Positions 45,491-56,115 of a stretch of DNA of 64,000 bases are shown here, one piece after another. The translations under genes and the position numbers were made by a program. The notes below the pieces were generated by a model. The model was given only the letters and a program-made list of their open reading frames with translations. It had not been told where the DNA came from and did no database searches. Source of the DNA: Macrostomum hystrix (Eukaryota > Platyhelminthes > Macrostomidae); NCBI GenBank assembly GCA_950097015.1, contig CATNEN010000034.1:3138501-3202500 (forward strand), given 5' to 3'. Position 1 is the first letter of the stretch; every line of letters begins with the position of its first letter.

Positions 45491-47065
45491 TAACATAGCT
45501 TTAGATCTATCATATTTACATAGCAGTTTAATTACTATTCTAGCCCTAGCCTTAGCCTCTAATTAATTATGGAGGTTTGGTAGGTCTCATTATAAAGTTT
45601 TAGAATAAAGTAACTGCTACCAAGTGCCTATAGGCCCTATAAGCATAAAAATATGCATTTCAGTTCATTATTATTATAAATGCATAGGCCTAACTTAGAC
45701 TAGGCCTAATTTAGTCAATCGAGCAGTGCAAGGCAGCAAGTGTCATGTAAGAGTAGCTAGGTAATTATAATACAATTGTATTAATAGACAGACGAATGAG
45801 AAAATATATGAAAGGCAAACGCGCTAACGGCTCTGCCACCGAACTAATTTTACTTATGCTGCACTTTATCAGAATTGATTTATTGTTTTTTATGGAATAT
45901 GACTGAAAAAACATTCAAATGCTATTCGTTTTGGACAGACATTTCTATAATTTTTATTATGTAAATACATTGGAGTACGACATAATCGCATAGGCCTAGA
46001 AATCGCGTCGTCATGGCATACAAAAATGGTCGCATCCCGACATTTTTGGCTTAATTTGGACTAACTTTAGCTTATAATATCTCTTGTCTAGCCTGGAAAA
46101 AAGCTTTATGGGCATTTTCTGATGTGAAACGATTATAATCTGATCACTCCCTTTTCACTCCATTATAAGAACAGAAAAACTAATTTTCTCCCTTATTTTA
46201 GCACGTCTAGGCCTGTGATTGTGTGCGCAAAGGTTATATACCTTGCGCAATCGTTTATTAATTTATTTTCACTGTTTCAGTTTCATCATTTTTGGGCGTG
46301 AAATCTGAGGCGTGAATTCAGTCTTCCGATAATAACGGTGCCACTCGGGTGCCGGCCACGTTCAAATTATCCCTCTAAACCATAAAAAATTCGCACTCGG
46401 AATGGGTTTTAAACTTGAAGTACGAGCACGAGAACACCGTGGGGAAACAAAATACTTCCCCAAACGAAGTATACAAAGTATAAAATACAAAGTATAAAAG
46501 TACAAAGTATACAAAGTATAACGAAGTATACGACGTATAACGTGCAACAGTACTTTTTATTTATCATCATTGTACAACATTCAACCGTGCCGAAAACGCC
46601 TATACATATGGAAAAATCCTATAGTCAAGCTGTGTAAATGATGGCAAATGAAAGAAAATTGTCGATCCATTTCAATAGACATTTGCCACCTATGCGTGGA
46701 GCCGCCCAGCTATAGTACGTAACCTTTGCCAAGAGCGCCCTCGTGTGGTACTGATCAGTAGTAGTAGGTTGCAATACAATGACAATCGTGGATGAAGTTG
46801 ACACGCCACTGTCGAGTGCGGAATCCATATAGCAGTGCCAAATAGCGACGCATGGACGAAGCCGGTTGGCATGGACAATGGCTGCGCAGATGAAGGCCAA
46901 CTTACGCGGCTGATCGGCATAAATTGCTCCATCATTCGCCGATAGCGTTGGCCATCCGACGGGCAGCCAAACCGATGCGATCCCATGAATAGCCCCTTCG
47001 TGTGATCAGGAATGTTTGGCGATCGTGTGAATAATCAGCTGTCTAGCCGGTCGTGCACTATTTCG
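45491..47065. other. AT-rich region; short repeat near 46480-46540
   Basis: Contains a short imperfect repeat of AAAGTATACA (46478-46540). The minus strand near 46920-46990 has an open stretch ending in a good donor (CGC/GTAAGT at about 46915) that might be an exon, but I cannot connect it to a gene. Confidence 0.35.
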
Positions 47066-47517
47066 TCAGTGGTCAGAAATCGACTGCATGGCGCTCATCG
47101 TCGCGCAGATGTTCTCTTGTTGCTGCCCAATTAACCCAATGCAAGCCTGCATATGTTAAGCGGGCAATTATAGCGAAAAATGCAGCAATTTTAACACTTC
47201 TTCATGCACGGTAAAGTAAAATTTTTGTGTACGGCAGACAAAAACAAAAACACAGCTGCAGCAACTGCTCACCATGATTGATTCGATTTGACAAATCTGC
47301 AGACCAACGACTGCAGTCTGGTGATAAGGACCGAGTGGAAGATCTGAACATGCGTTATCCAGATTGTTAGATATCCGCTGAGAGGGACGTTTATACTCCA
47401 ATCGAATCTTGCCACAAAATCGAATTGTGATGTCTTGCTACTGGCTAGATGCTTATAGGGATAATTCTTACTTGTAACTATGAAATGGCAGAATAAGCAG
47501 ACAGTCGCGGCGTCCAT
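47066..47517 (-). CDS. Putative small 3-exon gene, unknown
   Basis: Three minus-strand segments (47472-47517, 47273-47433, 47066-47146) join in phase into 95 codons: start MDAATVCLFCHF, middle EYKRPSQRISNNLD, end ATMSAMQSISDH. Borders are GTAAGA, GTGAGC and two AGs. Intron 1 would be only 38 bases and its acceptor is weak (no pyrimidine tract). I recognise no domain. It may be part of a larger gene or not a gene at all. Confidence 0.25.
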
Positions 47518-47755
47518 TATTGTTGCTGCAAGCCGATGACAAAAATTCTAGAAAATAAATATACGGGGCAGCGCAAGACCGCTGCTCCTTAAAACGCCCC
47601 CAGGCTGTACGCATGATTTTTCGCATAAAAACGACTTTTTTGTCTATGGAAAAATTTTATCTATTGAAATTATCTCTACAACCATTTTAATTCACGAGAT
47701 TGCGTACTTTTAGTAACTCTTGTCGTTTCATTAATCACATACGTGCGCATGCTTA
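47518..47755. other. Left flank of the retrotransposon
   Basis: Mixed sequence ending at the CAAAT target duplication. No gene recognised. Confidence 0.4.
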
Positions 47756-47760
47756 CAAAT

Positions 47761-48075
47761 TGTCGGAAATGCTTCCTCCAGAACTCCTTCTCGTCGTTTC
47801 CTTCGACTCTCCTCTTTTCTCTCTTGCTCACCAACTAGTTAATCAGTACGTTTCACTGCACTTTAATTGTTTCGCTTTCTATCGTCCTTTTAGCCCATAG
47901 ACTACGCATCCTGCCCGCCCCTTGTTACTCAATCGTTGTCTATGTTTCTAATGCCTTTCTCGGTACAGTTCCCCTTTAGTTGCTTCTAGTGCGCACTAAG
48001 CCCACAAGAGCTTCGAACCAAATACATTCGATATACAAGTCAATTACAAGCAAAGAAGTTTTGTCCCAAGCGACA
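47761..48075 (+). repeat. 5' LTR
   Basis: Runs from TGTCGGAAATGC to CCAAGCGACA and is terminally repeated at 54155-54469. It should contain the element's promoter; no clear TATA box is visible. Confidence 0.95.
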
Positions 48076-48078
48076 AAT

Positions 48079-48090
48079 TGGTAGCAGAGC
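48079..48090 (+). other. Primer-binding site, initiator tRNA-Met-like
   Basis: TGGTAGCAGAGC begins three bases after the 5' LTR. It complements the 3' end of animal initiator tRNA-Met (…TCTGCTACCA) at 11 of 12 positions, so that tRNA is the likely primer of reverse transcription. Confidence 0.6.
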
Positions 48091-48121
48091 GCACTAACGT
48101 ATCCACACAGCCAAGTCAAAA

Positions 48122-51100
48122 ATGAAGACGCGCAGCACCACTCGTGGAAAGCTCGGTCACAAATCTCAAAGCCGAGTAAGACCTACATACACTAACCTGA
48201 CTACCAGCGGCCTCGCCGCATCTGCCAGCGGCCTCGCAGCTCCTGCCAGCGGCCTCGCCGCACCTACAAGCGGCCTCGCCGCACCTACCAGCGGCCTCGC
48301 CGCACCTGCTAGCGGCCTCGCCGCACCTGCTAGCGGCCTCGCCGCACCTGCTAGCGGCCTCGCCGCACCTGCTAGCGGCCTCGCCGCACCTGCTAGCGGC
48401 CTCGCCGCACCTGCTAGCGGCCTCGCCGCACCCACCAGCGGCCTCGCCGCACCCACCAGCGGCCTCGCCGCACCTGCTAGCGGCCTCGCCGCACCTGCCA
48501 GCGCCCTCGCCTCACCCACCAGCGGCCTCGCCGCATCTGCCAGCGGCCTCGCCGCACCTACCAGCGGCCTCGCCGCACCCACCAGCGGCCTCGCCGCACC
48601 TGCCAGCGGCCTCGCCGCACCCACCAGCGGCCTCGCCGCACCCACCAGCGGCCTCGCCGCACCTGCCAGCGGCCTCGCCGCACCCACCAGCGGCCTCGCC
48701 GCACCCACCAGCGGCCTCGCCGCACCTGCCAGCGGCCTCGCCGCACCCACCAGCGGCCTCGCCGCACCTGCCAGTCCAGTCGGCTCTATCGCATTCGGTG
48801 TATCTAACCAACAGGACGCTGTACAACAACTTATTGGCGCAATGGCTCAGATGATGCAGCAGAACCAGCTGCTCGTACAACAGCTTCACATAAACCAGAC
48901 CACATCCCAGCCCGCCCCTCCGACGCCTCGACCGACGTCCCTCTTCGGCGACACCGTCCTCCGCAATGTTCAACTTCAAGGTTTCGACGGTGAAGACGCA
49001 GCTAGTTTCCCTGCATTTTGGAGTTCTTTCACTTACCGCATCGACAGCAGCAACTACACAGACGTTGATAAATTTGAAGCTCTTCGCGGGCTTCTCGCTG
49101 GCGCTGCCCTCCGGAAACTAGGTGGTCTGGACGCCTGTCAACCGGGGGCCTACAACCAAGCCTGCCAAATTCTCCAAGCTAATTATGGCGACCTGTGGGA
49201 GCAGAAGAGCACCTGCTTCAGGCGACTTCTCGCGTTGCCGCAGCTTTGCAACATCGACCACCAGAGCCTGGAGGAATTTTCGGACACACTTCGCCTCACA
49301 GTCGGCCAGCTAACCCGCCTCGGTGAAACCAGTGCTGCCCTGGATCCCTACGTGCATGCACTGTGGCCAAAGCTCCCACCGGCGCTCCAATCAGATATCC
49401 AGGATGTGCGTTGTAAGGCGTTGCAACCGCTAATTCCAACAATGCAAGAGCTCCAGGGACACCTCGACAACAAGCTTCGTGCCATCCGTGCCTCGCAAAC
49501 CAACTACGCAACAGCTGCTTTCGCCCCTTATGCCGGAGCTAGTCTAATCAACGCTGCCACAAACCGCTCCGTAACTTCATCCACTCCGAGTGCTGGTCAC
49601 GTGCACACACGTGCACATGCACCGATCTGCGTCTACTGCGAACGGCCAGGACACTCCAGTCAGACATGCGACGTAATTTCGAAGCCCGATGATCGGCTCC
49701 GCGTTATTCGAAGCAAGGCCCTGTGCCTCAACTGCCTGCGTAGCCATGCCACCTCAAACTGTAGCTCCCGGAACAGATGCCGCGAGTGTCGAGCATTGCA
49801 CCACACATCACTTCACGGAGCGCGTTTCAATCCACCACCGCATGTTCTTCACGTCGACTCAACAGCGAAAGCCAACAGCAACCTCGACTCGACGACCGCA
49901 TTGCCGACGGCATTCGCCAACTTAAAAGCCATGAACGATAACACCATCAATACCGTCTCCTGCATCTCCTCCACCTGCGACGAGTTGATAAGACCGTCCA
50001 TCATGGCCACATTCTCTGCCACTGCTGTAAACCCGACTAGCGGCGGAACTACGCGAGTGTCGGTCCTCATCGATGGCGGCTGCAGTTTCACGTACATAAA
50101 ACTCGATGTGGCTCGAAAACTCGGTCTTCGTTTACATCGCCGAATCTCGCTTGACAGCTCTTCATGTCACACCAACTCTCGACGCCGAGTGACCGCAGAC
50201 ATCGTCGAACTCGAACTCTCAACACCCGATGGCCGCCGTTTACCACTCCGAGTTCTGGCAACCGAGCACATCGCTCCACCAATCCACATACCAGCTGTCC
50301 AGCTACCAAGTGATATTCTGGCCACTCTGCAACACTTGCCCCATGGAATAGCCAATCTCCCACCTTCCCAAGACGGGGAACTTGAGTTAGATTTGCTCAT
50401 CGGTAACGACTATGCCCAGCGGTTAATAGGCCCGTGCGTTCCTGCAATCCCACTGCGGCCAAGTCTTACCGCGCACCTCACCCCGTTTGGTGCCGTCCTC
50501 ACAGGCTGCCTCGAAAATACCGACGATTGTAAATCCAGTGGGCTTCTCAACTCTAGTCAACTCATCGCCAACTCACTTCTGTCACAATCCCGTCCCGACA
50601 ACCTTGAATGTCTGGTCGACCGAATGACCAGCCTCGAGCTGCTCGGCATCGAAAGAGGGGCCGAACAACCCAATCCACGAGGCGACGTTTTGACGAAAGA
50701 CCTCCTGGACTCGGCCACACGTGGATCGGACGGTCGTTACTCGGTCGCATTACCCTTCAAGCCTGGAGCGGAGCAACTCCCATCAAACTTCGGACAAGCT
50801 TGGGGTCGCGCTCAGGCTACACACCGTCGTCTTTCACAGGCGGAGCGTCAAGAGTACTATGGAGAGTTTGAAAAGCACAAAGCAGAAGGGATCCTGGAAA
50901 TCGTCGATGACACTAGTCCAAAAGGAAAGATCATCCATGTCCTGCCGCACTTTCCCGTCATCAAGATGTCTTCAAACACCACAAAAGTACGACCAGTTGT
51001 AGACGCCTCAGCGCCAACATCTCTAGGGGGCGTCTCTCTCAACGACCTCATGGAGTCTGGGCCAAACTTGCTCACCAACCTCTTTAAGGTTCAGCTACGT

Positions 51101-54100
51101 CTCCGAACCTCAAAGTTTATCTGCCTCAGCGACATCCAGGCCGCCTTTTACCAAGTACTCGTGCACGAGCATTGTCGGGACGCCCAACGTGTTATCCTAC
51201 CCAAAAACATCGACCTGCCGCTTACACGTGACAATTTCCAAGTCTGGCGCTTCACCCGTATCGTCATGGGAGCCAGATCATCACCTTGGATCCTTGCCGC
51301 CGTCATTCGGAAACTCTGCCTGGATGCCATGGATTCCGGAAAATCAGGTCTTAGCTCTCGACAGCTTGAGCAGCTACCCTACAGCCTCTATGTCGACAAC
51401 TTGGTCCAGGGCTATGACGTTCAAGAAGAGGGCCCACGTATCGTTGCCGCAACCCGAGCTCTCTTCCAATCCGCTGGGTTTCACCTCCGCCAGTTTGCCG
51501 CCAGTGACCCAGGAGCGCTCTGCGACGTGCCCTGGGCAGATCAGATCCACGAACCAGTCGTCAAGAGCCTCGGAATCCTCTGGGACACACAGAGTGACCG
51601 ACTGAGCCTGGCCAGTCCACAGCTGAAATTGGACCCTAATCTCAACCGTGCCAGTCTTCTTAAGGGAATCTCTACGCCATACGACCCGTGCGGTTACGCA
51701 GCGCCCCTGCTTCTAGCTGGACGTCTTCTATATCACGAAAGCTTCGGTCCTATGGATGCATGGAACAAGCCTGCCTCAACCGATACTGTTGAGAGCTGGC
51801 GCAGACTCCTCAATGATTTCAACGAGATCTGCCGTATTACCGTTCCTCGTCGCTGCCTCGCAGACCAGGCACTACCCAGTAGGCTCGTGATCTTCAGCGA
51901 CGCCTCACCTCGAGCTTACGGGTACACAATTTACCTGCATCAGAATGGGAAGGACCTCACCAACTGCTGCCTCATCAACGCCAAGGCCCGCCTCGCTCCA
52001 TCTGGCCGCAAGAATGTACTCATCACGGTTCCTCGCCTTGAGCTCTGGGCCGCATTAATCGCCAACCGAGCCGCGATTTTCCTACGCGACTCCTTTAACC
52101 TAGGCAAGAGGCTCAGTGGCATAACCCACTTCATGGACAGTCAGATAGTCCTACATTGGATCCACAATGGGGCCAAGCTCCGTCCCTATGAGGCCCGTCG
52201 CGTTCAGGAGATCTTGGAGTCCAACCTGACTGACGACTACCGCTACGTCAACACCGCTGAGAACCCTGCCGATTGTTGCACAAGGCCACTTACACTCAGC
52301 CAACTTCTCAATTCAAATTTCTTCACCGGACCTCGATTCCTCCGACAGCCACATGGGGAGTGGCCATCTCAGACAACACCCACACCCACGAACTCCACGA
52401 TTCTCCAAGGCATCCCACCAGCCCAGAAAAAGACCAAGAAGACAAGCGCTTTCCTGTCTGCATCGAACAGATGCGTCCCCCCTGCAGACATGGACATCAA
52501 CCGCTTCGGCAAACTCAGTGCCCTTCTCGGAACTCTCGCATATGTTATCCGTTTCGTCAAGCGAAGAAACCGAGTCACCGCGCCAGATGCCTCGGAACGC
52601 CAGGCTGCTCTTCACTTGTGGATCAAATGGGTACAGAGAGAGCGCTACGCTGACGCAATCAATGCCACACAGGAAGGCAGACCCAAAAGCTGCAAGATAG
52701 TCGCGCAGCTTGACCTCTTCTTGGATGACGAAGGTCTGATCCGCCTCAATTCCCGTATGGCAAACGCAACCTTAGACGCAGACGCAATCTACCCAATGCT
52801 CCTTCCACCCGATCATCATCTCACTCACCTGCTCATACTCTACTTCCACAAACGAGATTGCCACAGCAGCGCCATATCTGTTCTACGGAGCCTTCGCGAC
52901 CGTTTCTGGATTGTCCGTGGTCTCTCCACTGTCCGCTCAAGCCTCCGCCAGTGTCTTCAATGCCGATTCACGAAGGGACGCACACTCCCTCCCCCACAGC
53001 ATGGCCAGCTACCACCAGAGCGCCTCAACTCATCAGGCCCGGCGTTCAGCTCTCTGCTCGTCGACCAGCTGGGCCCCGTCTTGACGACCGATACGAAGAC
53101 CCGCACTATCAACAAACGATGGGCAATGCTCCTCTGTTGCGCCTCAAGCCGCGCGGTCCATCTCGAGTACCTCCATGACTATTCTGCGGACTCAGTTCTC
53201 CATGCTTTCGAGCGATTCTGGGCCCGCCGGGGACTCACCGAAGCCAGCATCTTCCTAGACCAGGCAACCGCCTTCCAAGCGGCCGGCAAAATCATCGACT
53301 CTCTGCTAACACCAACGTTCCAGCACAAACTCCTAGCTGACCTCCAACCATTCGCCACTGCTAGACAACTCCACTTCAAATTCGCACCGGCACGCGCTCC
53401 GTGGCACCAAGGAGCCGTCGAGCGACTGGTTGGGATGGTCAAAGCCAGCCTTCGACCCGCACTTTGGCGCCGGCGGATCTCGGACGAAGAGTTCCTCACC
53501 CTGCTGACAAAGATCGAGGCTGTCTTGAACTCTCGCCCGCTGACATCTTTCTCGAATGACCCAAGCGATACGCGCCCCCTAACGCCAGCCGATCTCATCG
53601 CTCCTAGCGCTCGACTTGACTTGCCTGCAGCGCCTGAGCACCTTCTTCCATCTGCTGGGACCACGACCAGCAACCAACTACGAGCTCTCTATCGACGCCG
53701 CGAGCAAATCATTGACGCTTTCTGGGCGCGATGGAACCGCGACTACATTCAACAACTCCACTCGATCCACTTACAACACCGTAGACGACACGGCGAGCAC
53801 TCACACCAGCCCCTCGTTGGACAGCTCTACCTCCTCGCCGACCAGACTCCGCGGTCAAACTGGAAGACGTGCCGCGTCATCGAAGTCCATCCCGACAGTC
53901 AGGATATCACCCGTTATGTCACTGTCCGAACGAGCACCGGTCACGAGTCCCGCCGTGCCATCACGCATCTCGTCCCTCTCGAGGCCGACATTATCGATTT
54001 CCAAACCGCGGCCAACGCCGGCAGGACTCTAGTTCCACCCGTTTCTGGCAGCAAGGACGATCCGGTACAAACCAACCGCGCTCGACGGGCCATGCGACGA

Positions 54101-54136
54101 CAACTTCTACGTGACTCTCCTTTTAACATTGCGTAA
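48122..54136 (+). CDS. Bel/Pao gag-pol polyprotein
   Basis: 2,004 codons without interruption. Residues 29-218 are about 27 copies of the 7-residue repeat SGLAAPA/T, unusual for this class. A gag region follows (FSDTLRLTVGQL), then cysteine-rich knuckles: CVYCERPGHSSQTC (from 503), a second at 535 (CLNCLRSH), a third near 553-565. The protease active site reads LIDGGCS (Asp651). Reverse transcriptase has VRPVVDAS and SDIQAAFYQV (Asp1004), and the catalytic box is YVDN (1090-1093) instead of YVDD. RNase H follows (FSDASPRAYG, Asp1260; VPRLELWAAL). The integrase has an HHCC zinc region (from about 1565) and catalytic Asp1648, Asp1713 and Glu1767. A Bel/Pao C-terminal domain follows. Order protease-RT-RNaseH-integrase and the RT type mark Bel/Pao. 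No envelope gene is seen. Confidence 0.94.
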   Translation: MKTRSTTRGKLGHKSQSRVRPTYTNLTTSGLAASASGLAAPASGLAAPTSGLAAPTSGLAAPASGLAAPASGLAAPASGLAAPASGLAAPASGLAAPASGLAAPTSGLAAPTSGLAAPASGLAAPASALASPTSGLAASASGLAAPTSGLAAPTSGLAAPASGLAAPTSGLAAPTSGLAAPASGLAAPTSGLAAPTSGLAAPASGLAAPTSGLAAPASPVGSIAFGVSNQQDAVQQLIGAMAQMMQQNQLLVQQLHINQTTSQPAPPTPRPTSLFGDTVLRNVQLQGFDGEDAASFPAFWSSFTYRIDSSNYTDVDKFEALRGLLAGAALRKLGGLDACQPGAYNQACQILQANYGDLWEQKSTCFRRLLALPQLCNIDHQSLEEFSDTLRLTVGQLTRLGETSAALDPYVHALWPKLPPALQSDIQDVRCKALQPLIPTMQELQGHLDNKLRAIRASQTNYATAAFAPYAGASLINAATNRSVTSSTPSAGHVHTRAHAPICVYCERPGHSSQTCDVISKPDDRLRVIRSKALCLNCLRSHATSNCSSRNRCRECRALHHTSLHGARFNPPPHVLHVDSTAKANSNLDSTTALPTAFANLKAMNDNTINTVSCISSTCDELIRPSIMATFSATAVNPTSGGTTRVSVLIDGGCSFTYIKLDVARKLGLRLHRRISLDSSSCHTNSRRRVTADIVELELSTPDGRRLPLRVLATEHIAPPIHIPAVQLPSDILATLQHLPHGIANLPPSQDGELELDLLIGNDYAQRLIGPCVPAIPLRPSLTAHLTPFGAVLTGCLENTDDCKSSGLLNSSQLIANSLLSQSRPDNLECLVDRMTSLELLGIERGAEQPNPRGDVLTKDLLDSATRGSDGRYSVALPFKPGAEQLPSNFGQAWGRAQATHRRLSQAERQEYYGEFEKHKAEGILEIVDDTSPKGKIIHVLPHFPVIKMSSNTTKVRPVVDASAPTSLGGVSLNDLMESGPNLLTNLFKVQLRLRTSKFICLSDIQAAFYQVLVHEHCRDAQRVILPKNIDLPLTRDNFQVWRFTRIVMGARSSPWILAAVIRKLCLDAMDSGKSGLSSRQLEQLPYSLYVDNLVQGYDVQEEGPRIVAATRALFQSAGFHLRQFAASDPGALCDVPWADQIHEPVVKSLGILWDTQSDRLSLASPQLKLDPNLNRASLLKGISTPYDPCGYAAPLLLAGRLLYHESFGPMDAWNKPASTDTVESWRRLLNDFNEICRITVPRRCLADQALPSRLVIFSDASPRAYGYTIYLHQNGKDLTNCCLINAKARLAPSGRKNVLITVPRLELWAALIANRAAIFLRDSFNLGKRLSGITHFMDSQIVLHWIHNGAKLRPYEARRVQEILESNLTDDYRYVNTAENPADCCTRPLTLSQLLNSNFFTGPRFLRQPHGEWPSQTTPTPTNSTILQGIPPAQKKTKKTSAFLSASNRCVPPADMDINRFGKLSALLGTLAYVIRFVKRRNRVTAPDASERQAALHLWIKWVQRERYADAINATQEGRPKSCKIVAQLDLFLDDEGLIRLNSRMANATLDADAIYPMLLPPDHHLTHLLILYFHKRDCHSSAISVLRSLRDRFWIVRGLSTVRSSLRQCLQCRFTKGRTLPPPQHGQLPPERLNSSGPAFSSLLVDQLGPVLTTDTKTRTINKRWAMLLCCASSRAVHLEYLHDYSADSVLHAFERFWARRGLTEASIFLDQATAFQAAGKIIDSLLTPTFQHKLLADLQPFATARQLHFKFAPARAPWHQGAVERLVGMVKASLRPALWRRRISDEEFLTLLTKIEAVLNSRPLTSFSNDPSDTRPLTPADLIAPSARLDLPAAPEHLLPSAGTTTSNQLRALYRRREQIIDAFWARWNRDYIQQLHSIHLQHRRRHGEHSHQPLVGQLYLLADQTPRSNWKTCRVIEVHPDSQDITRYVTVRTSTGHESRRAITHLVPLEADIIDFQTAANAGRTLVPPVSGSKDDPVQTNRARRAMRRQLLRDSPFNIA
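48206..48777 (+). repeat. 21-bp coding minisatellite inside gag
   Basis: About 27 tandem 21-bp units with the core AGCGGCCTCGCCGCACC, alternating ACCAGC/GCCAGC/GCTAGC. All are in frame and code for SGLAAPA/T. The length fits expansion after the element's origin. Confidence 0.95.
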
Positions 54137-54154
54137 CTTCGCCCCCCCCCACCC

Positions 54155-54469
54155 TGTCGGAAATGCTTCCTCCAGAACTCCTTCTCGTCGTTTCCTTCGA
54201 CTCTCCTCTTTTCTCTCTTGCTCACCAACTAGTTAATCAGTACGTTTCACTGCACTTTAATTGTTTCGCTTTCTATCGTCCTTTTAGCCCATAGACTACG
54301 CATCCTGCCCGCCCCTTGTTACTCAATCGTTGTCTATGTTTCTAATGCCTTTCTCGGTACAGTTCCCCTTTAGTTGCTTCTAGTGCGCACTAAGCCCACA
54401 AGAGCTTCGAACCAAATACATTCGATATACAAGTCAATTACAAGCAAAGAAGTTTTGTCCCAAGCGACA
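54155..54469 (+). repeat. 3' LTR
   Basis: Same length and, by eye, the same sequence as 47761-48075. It starts 18 bases after the gag-pol stop codon. Those bases are C-rich (CGCCCCCCCCCCACCC) instead of the usual purine tract. Confidence 0.95.
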
Positions 54470-54474
54470 CAAAT

Positions 54475-54897
54475 AATAGTGTGGCTTTTAACCATAGATA
54501 ACATAAGATGGCCACATAAATTGCGATTCTGATCGACCTTCGATTAGCCTACGCTCTTCTGGGCATGCGTGCGCAAGACTATATCGAAGAATATTCTGCC
54601 ACGTCAGCGCCAAAGCCTTTTCCATAGACAACAGTTTATGATTTTTAGAAATACAGTACGCAGTTCTTTTGGTCTTTGGAATATGGTAGTCGCCAATCGT
54701 AGTGATGATTCATACAGTTTTCACGGAGAAACATAAATATGTTGCATATATATATGATGGGGCCATAGACAATAAAGCAAATGACACGATGCATATTTTG
54801 TTCCTGTTTATAGTCTGGGCCTTAGAGTCTGGATTGGTGACACAATTCCAGAAAGTACACTGTCTGACGATGAGAAAGTTTATCTTTTTTTCTGAAC
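54475..54897. other. Right flank of the retrotransposon
   Basis: AT-rich. The stretch TACACTGTCTGACGATGAGA (about 54857-54876) resembles TACACTGCCTGACAATGAGA inside the SINE copy at 43086-43345, so a SINE fragment may lie here. No gene recognised. Confidence 0.4.
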
Positions 54898-55390
54898 TTT
54901 TGATTGTTCCTGAAGTTTAGATTATTTCCTGAAGTTTAGATTATTTCCTGAAGTTTAGATTATTTCCTGAAGTTTAGATTATTTCCTGAAGTTTAGATTA
55001 TTTCCTGAAGTTTAGATTATTTCCTGAAGTTTAGATTATTACCTGAAGTTTAGATTATTTCCTGAAGTTTAGATTATTTCCTGAAGTTTAGATTATTTCC
55101 TGAAGTTTAGATTATTTCCTGAAGTTTAGATTATTTCCTGAAGTTTAGATTATTTCCTGAAGTTTAGATTATTTCCTGAAGTTTAGATTATTTCCTGAAG
55201 TTAAGATTATTTCCTGAAGATTCGATTATTTCCTGAAGTTAAGATTATTACCTGAAATTTAGATTGTTCCTGAAGTTTAGAAACTCGTATTTCCTGAAGT
55301 TTAGATTGTTCCTGAAGTTTAGATTATTTCCTGAAGTTTAGATTGTTCCTGAAGTTTAGATTATTTCCTGAAGTTTAGATTGCTCCTAAA
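54898..55390. repeat. 19-bp minisatellite
   Basis: About 26 copies of TTTAGATTATTTCCTGAAG, shortening to 16-18 bp forms at the right end. Confidence 0.93.
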
Positions 55391-55680
55391 GTCTAAGCCT
55401 AGTCTTCTGCTTGGATTTCGTTAATGTTTTAAGTGACTCAATTCGCCCACCAAGTCACGGTTCTATGAAACTTTTAGCGAAGAAATAAAAAAAACTTTTG
55501 TTTTATTTTTTTCTTTTCAAAACTAACTTTTTTAATTTTAACAATTTTCGATGGAGGAGTGCTTTGAATTTTTATTTATTTTACTCCTAAAACAAACAAA
55601 AGATAAGAGTGCTACTACTCATTGCATTTCTATGAATTACACAATGTGTTTAATAATAATAATGATTAATAATTGATTAC
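55391..55680. other. AT-rich spacer
   Basis: Poly-T and ATT runs; nothing recognisable. Confidence 0.4.
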
Positions 55681-55890
55681 ACCTGCCCCAATTGGGTCAG
55701 ATGTGCAGCCGACAGCACAGCCGCAGCTAATGCGCGGCGCATCTGAAGGCTGCGTACAGCTGTTCAGTCCACGGACTGGGGGGACGCCACACCCACCTTC
55801 AATTATCCCAGCTGATGCTGGTACCCATTTAACAGCTGGGTGAACTGAAGCAATGCAGAGTTAAGTGTCTTGCTAAAGGACGCAAATGAA
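55681..55890 (-). mobile_element. SINE, second family, body fragment
   Basis: Shares with 42712-42935 the blocks CAGTCC(A/G)(C/T)GGACTGGG, CTGATGCTGGTACC and TTTA(A)CAG(C/T)TGGGTG. It continues with GCAATGCAGAGTTAAGTGTC and TTGCTAAAGGAC, a tail common in animal SINEs. No tRNA-like head is visible, so it is a fragment. Confidence 0.55.
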
Positions 55891-56115
55891 ATGTGTTTAA
55901 AAAAGGAAACAACAGACTAGATAATTGCTCGTATCGAATTATTAGTTTTTGTTTAAACGCATCGCCACCAATAGCCGAAGCAAGGGAACCCAGCCGCGAC
56001 GCCCCGCTGACCGCGTACTCTACTGCCCACAACCCAGAGTCCGCTGACGCCGCAGACTTCGGAGCGGCGGCCGCCTGCGCCGTCGCAGAAGTCGCCGCAG
56101 TGCAGCCGAACATAC

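Larger units (their letters stand above)
47761..54469 (+). mobile_element. Complete Bel/Pao-type LTR retrotransposon
   Basis: Two 315-bp LTRs (47761-48075 and 54155-54469), both beginning TGTCG and ending CGACA, look identical base by base. The 5-bp target duplication CAAAT flanks the element (47756-47760 and 54470-54474). A primer-binding site follows the 5' LTR and a single uninterrupted gag-pol frame fills the inside. Identical LTRs mean a very recent insertion. Confidence 0.95.

Noticed and set aside
46362..46986. Minus-strand coding region near 46.4-47.0 kb
   Set aside because: Short open stretches with one good donor, but I could not build a phase-consistent gene or see a family.
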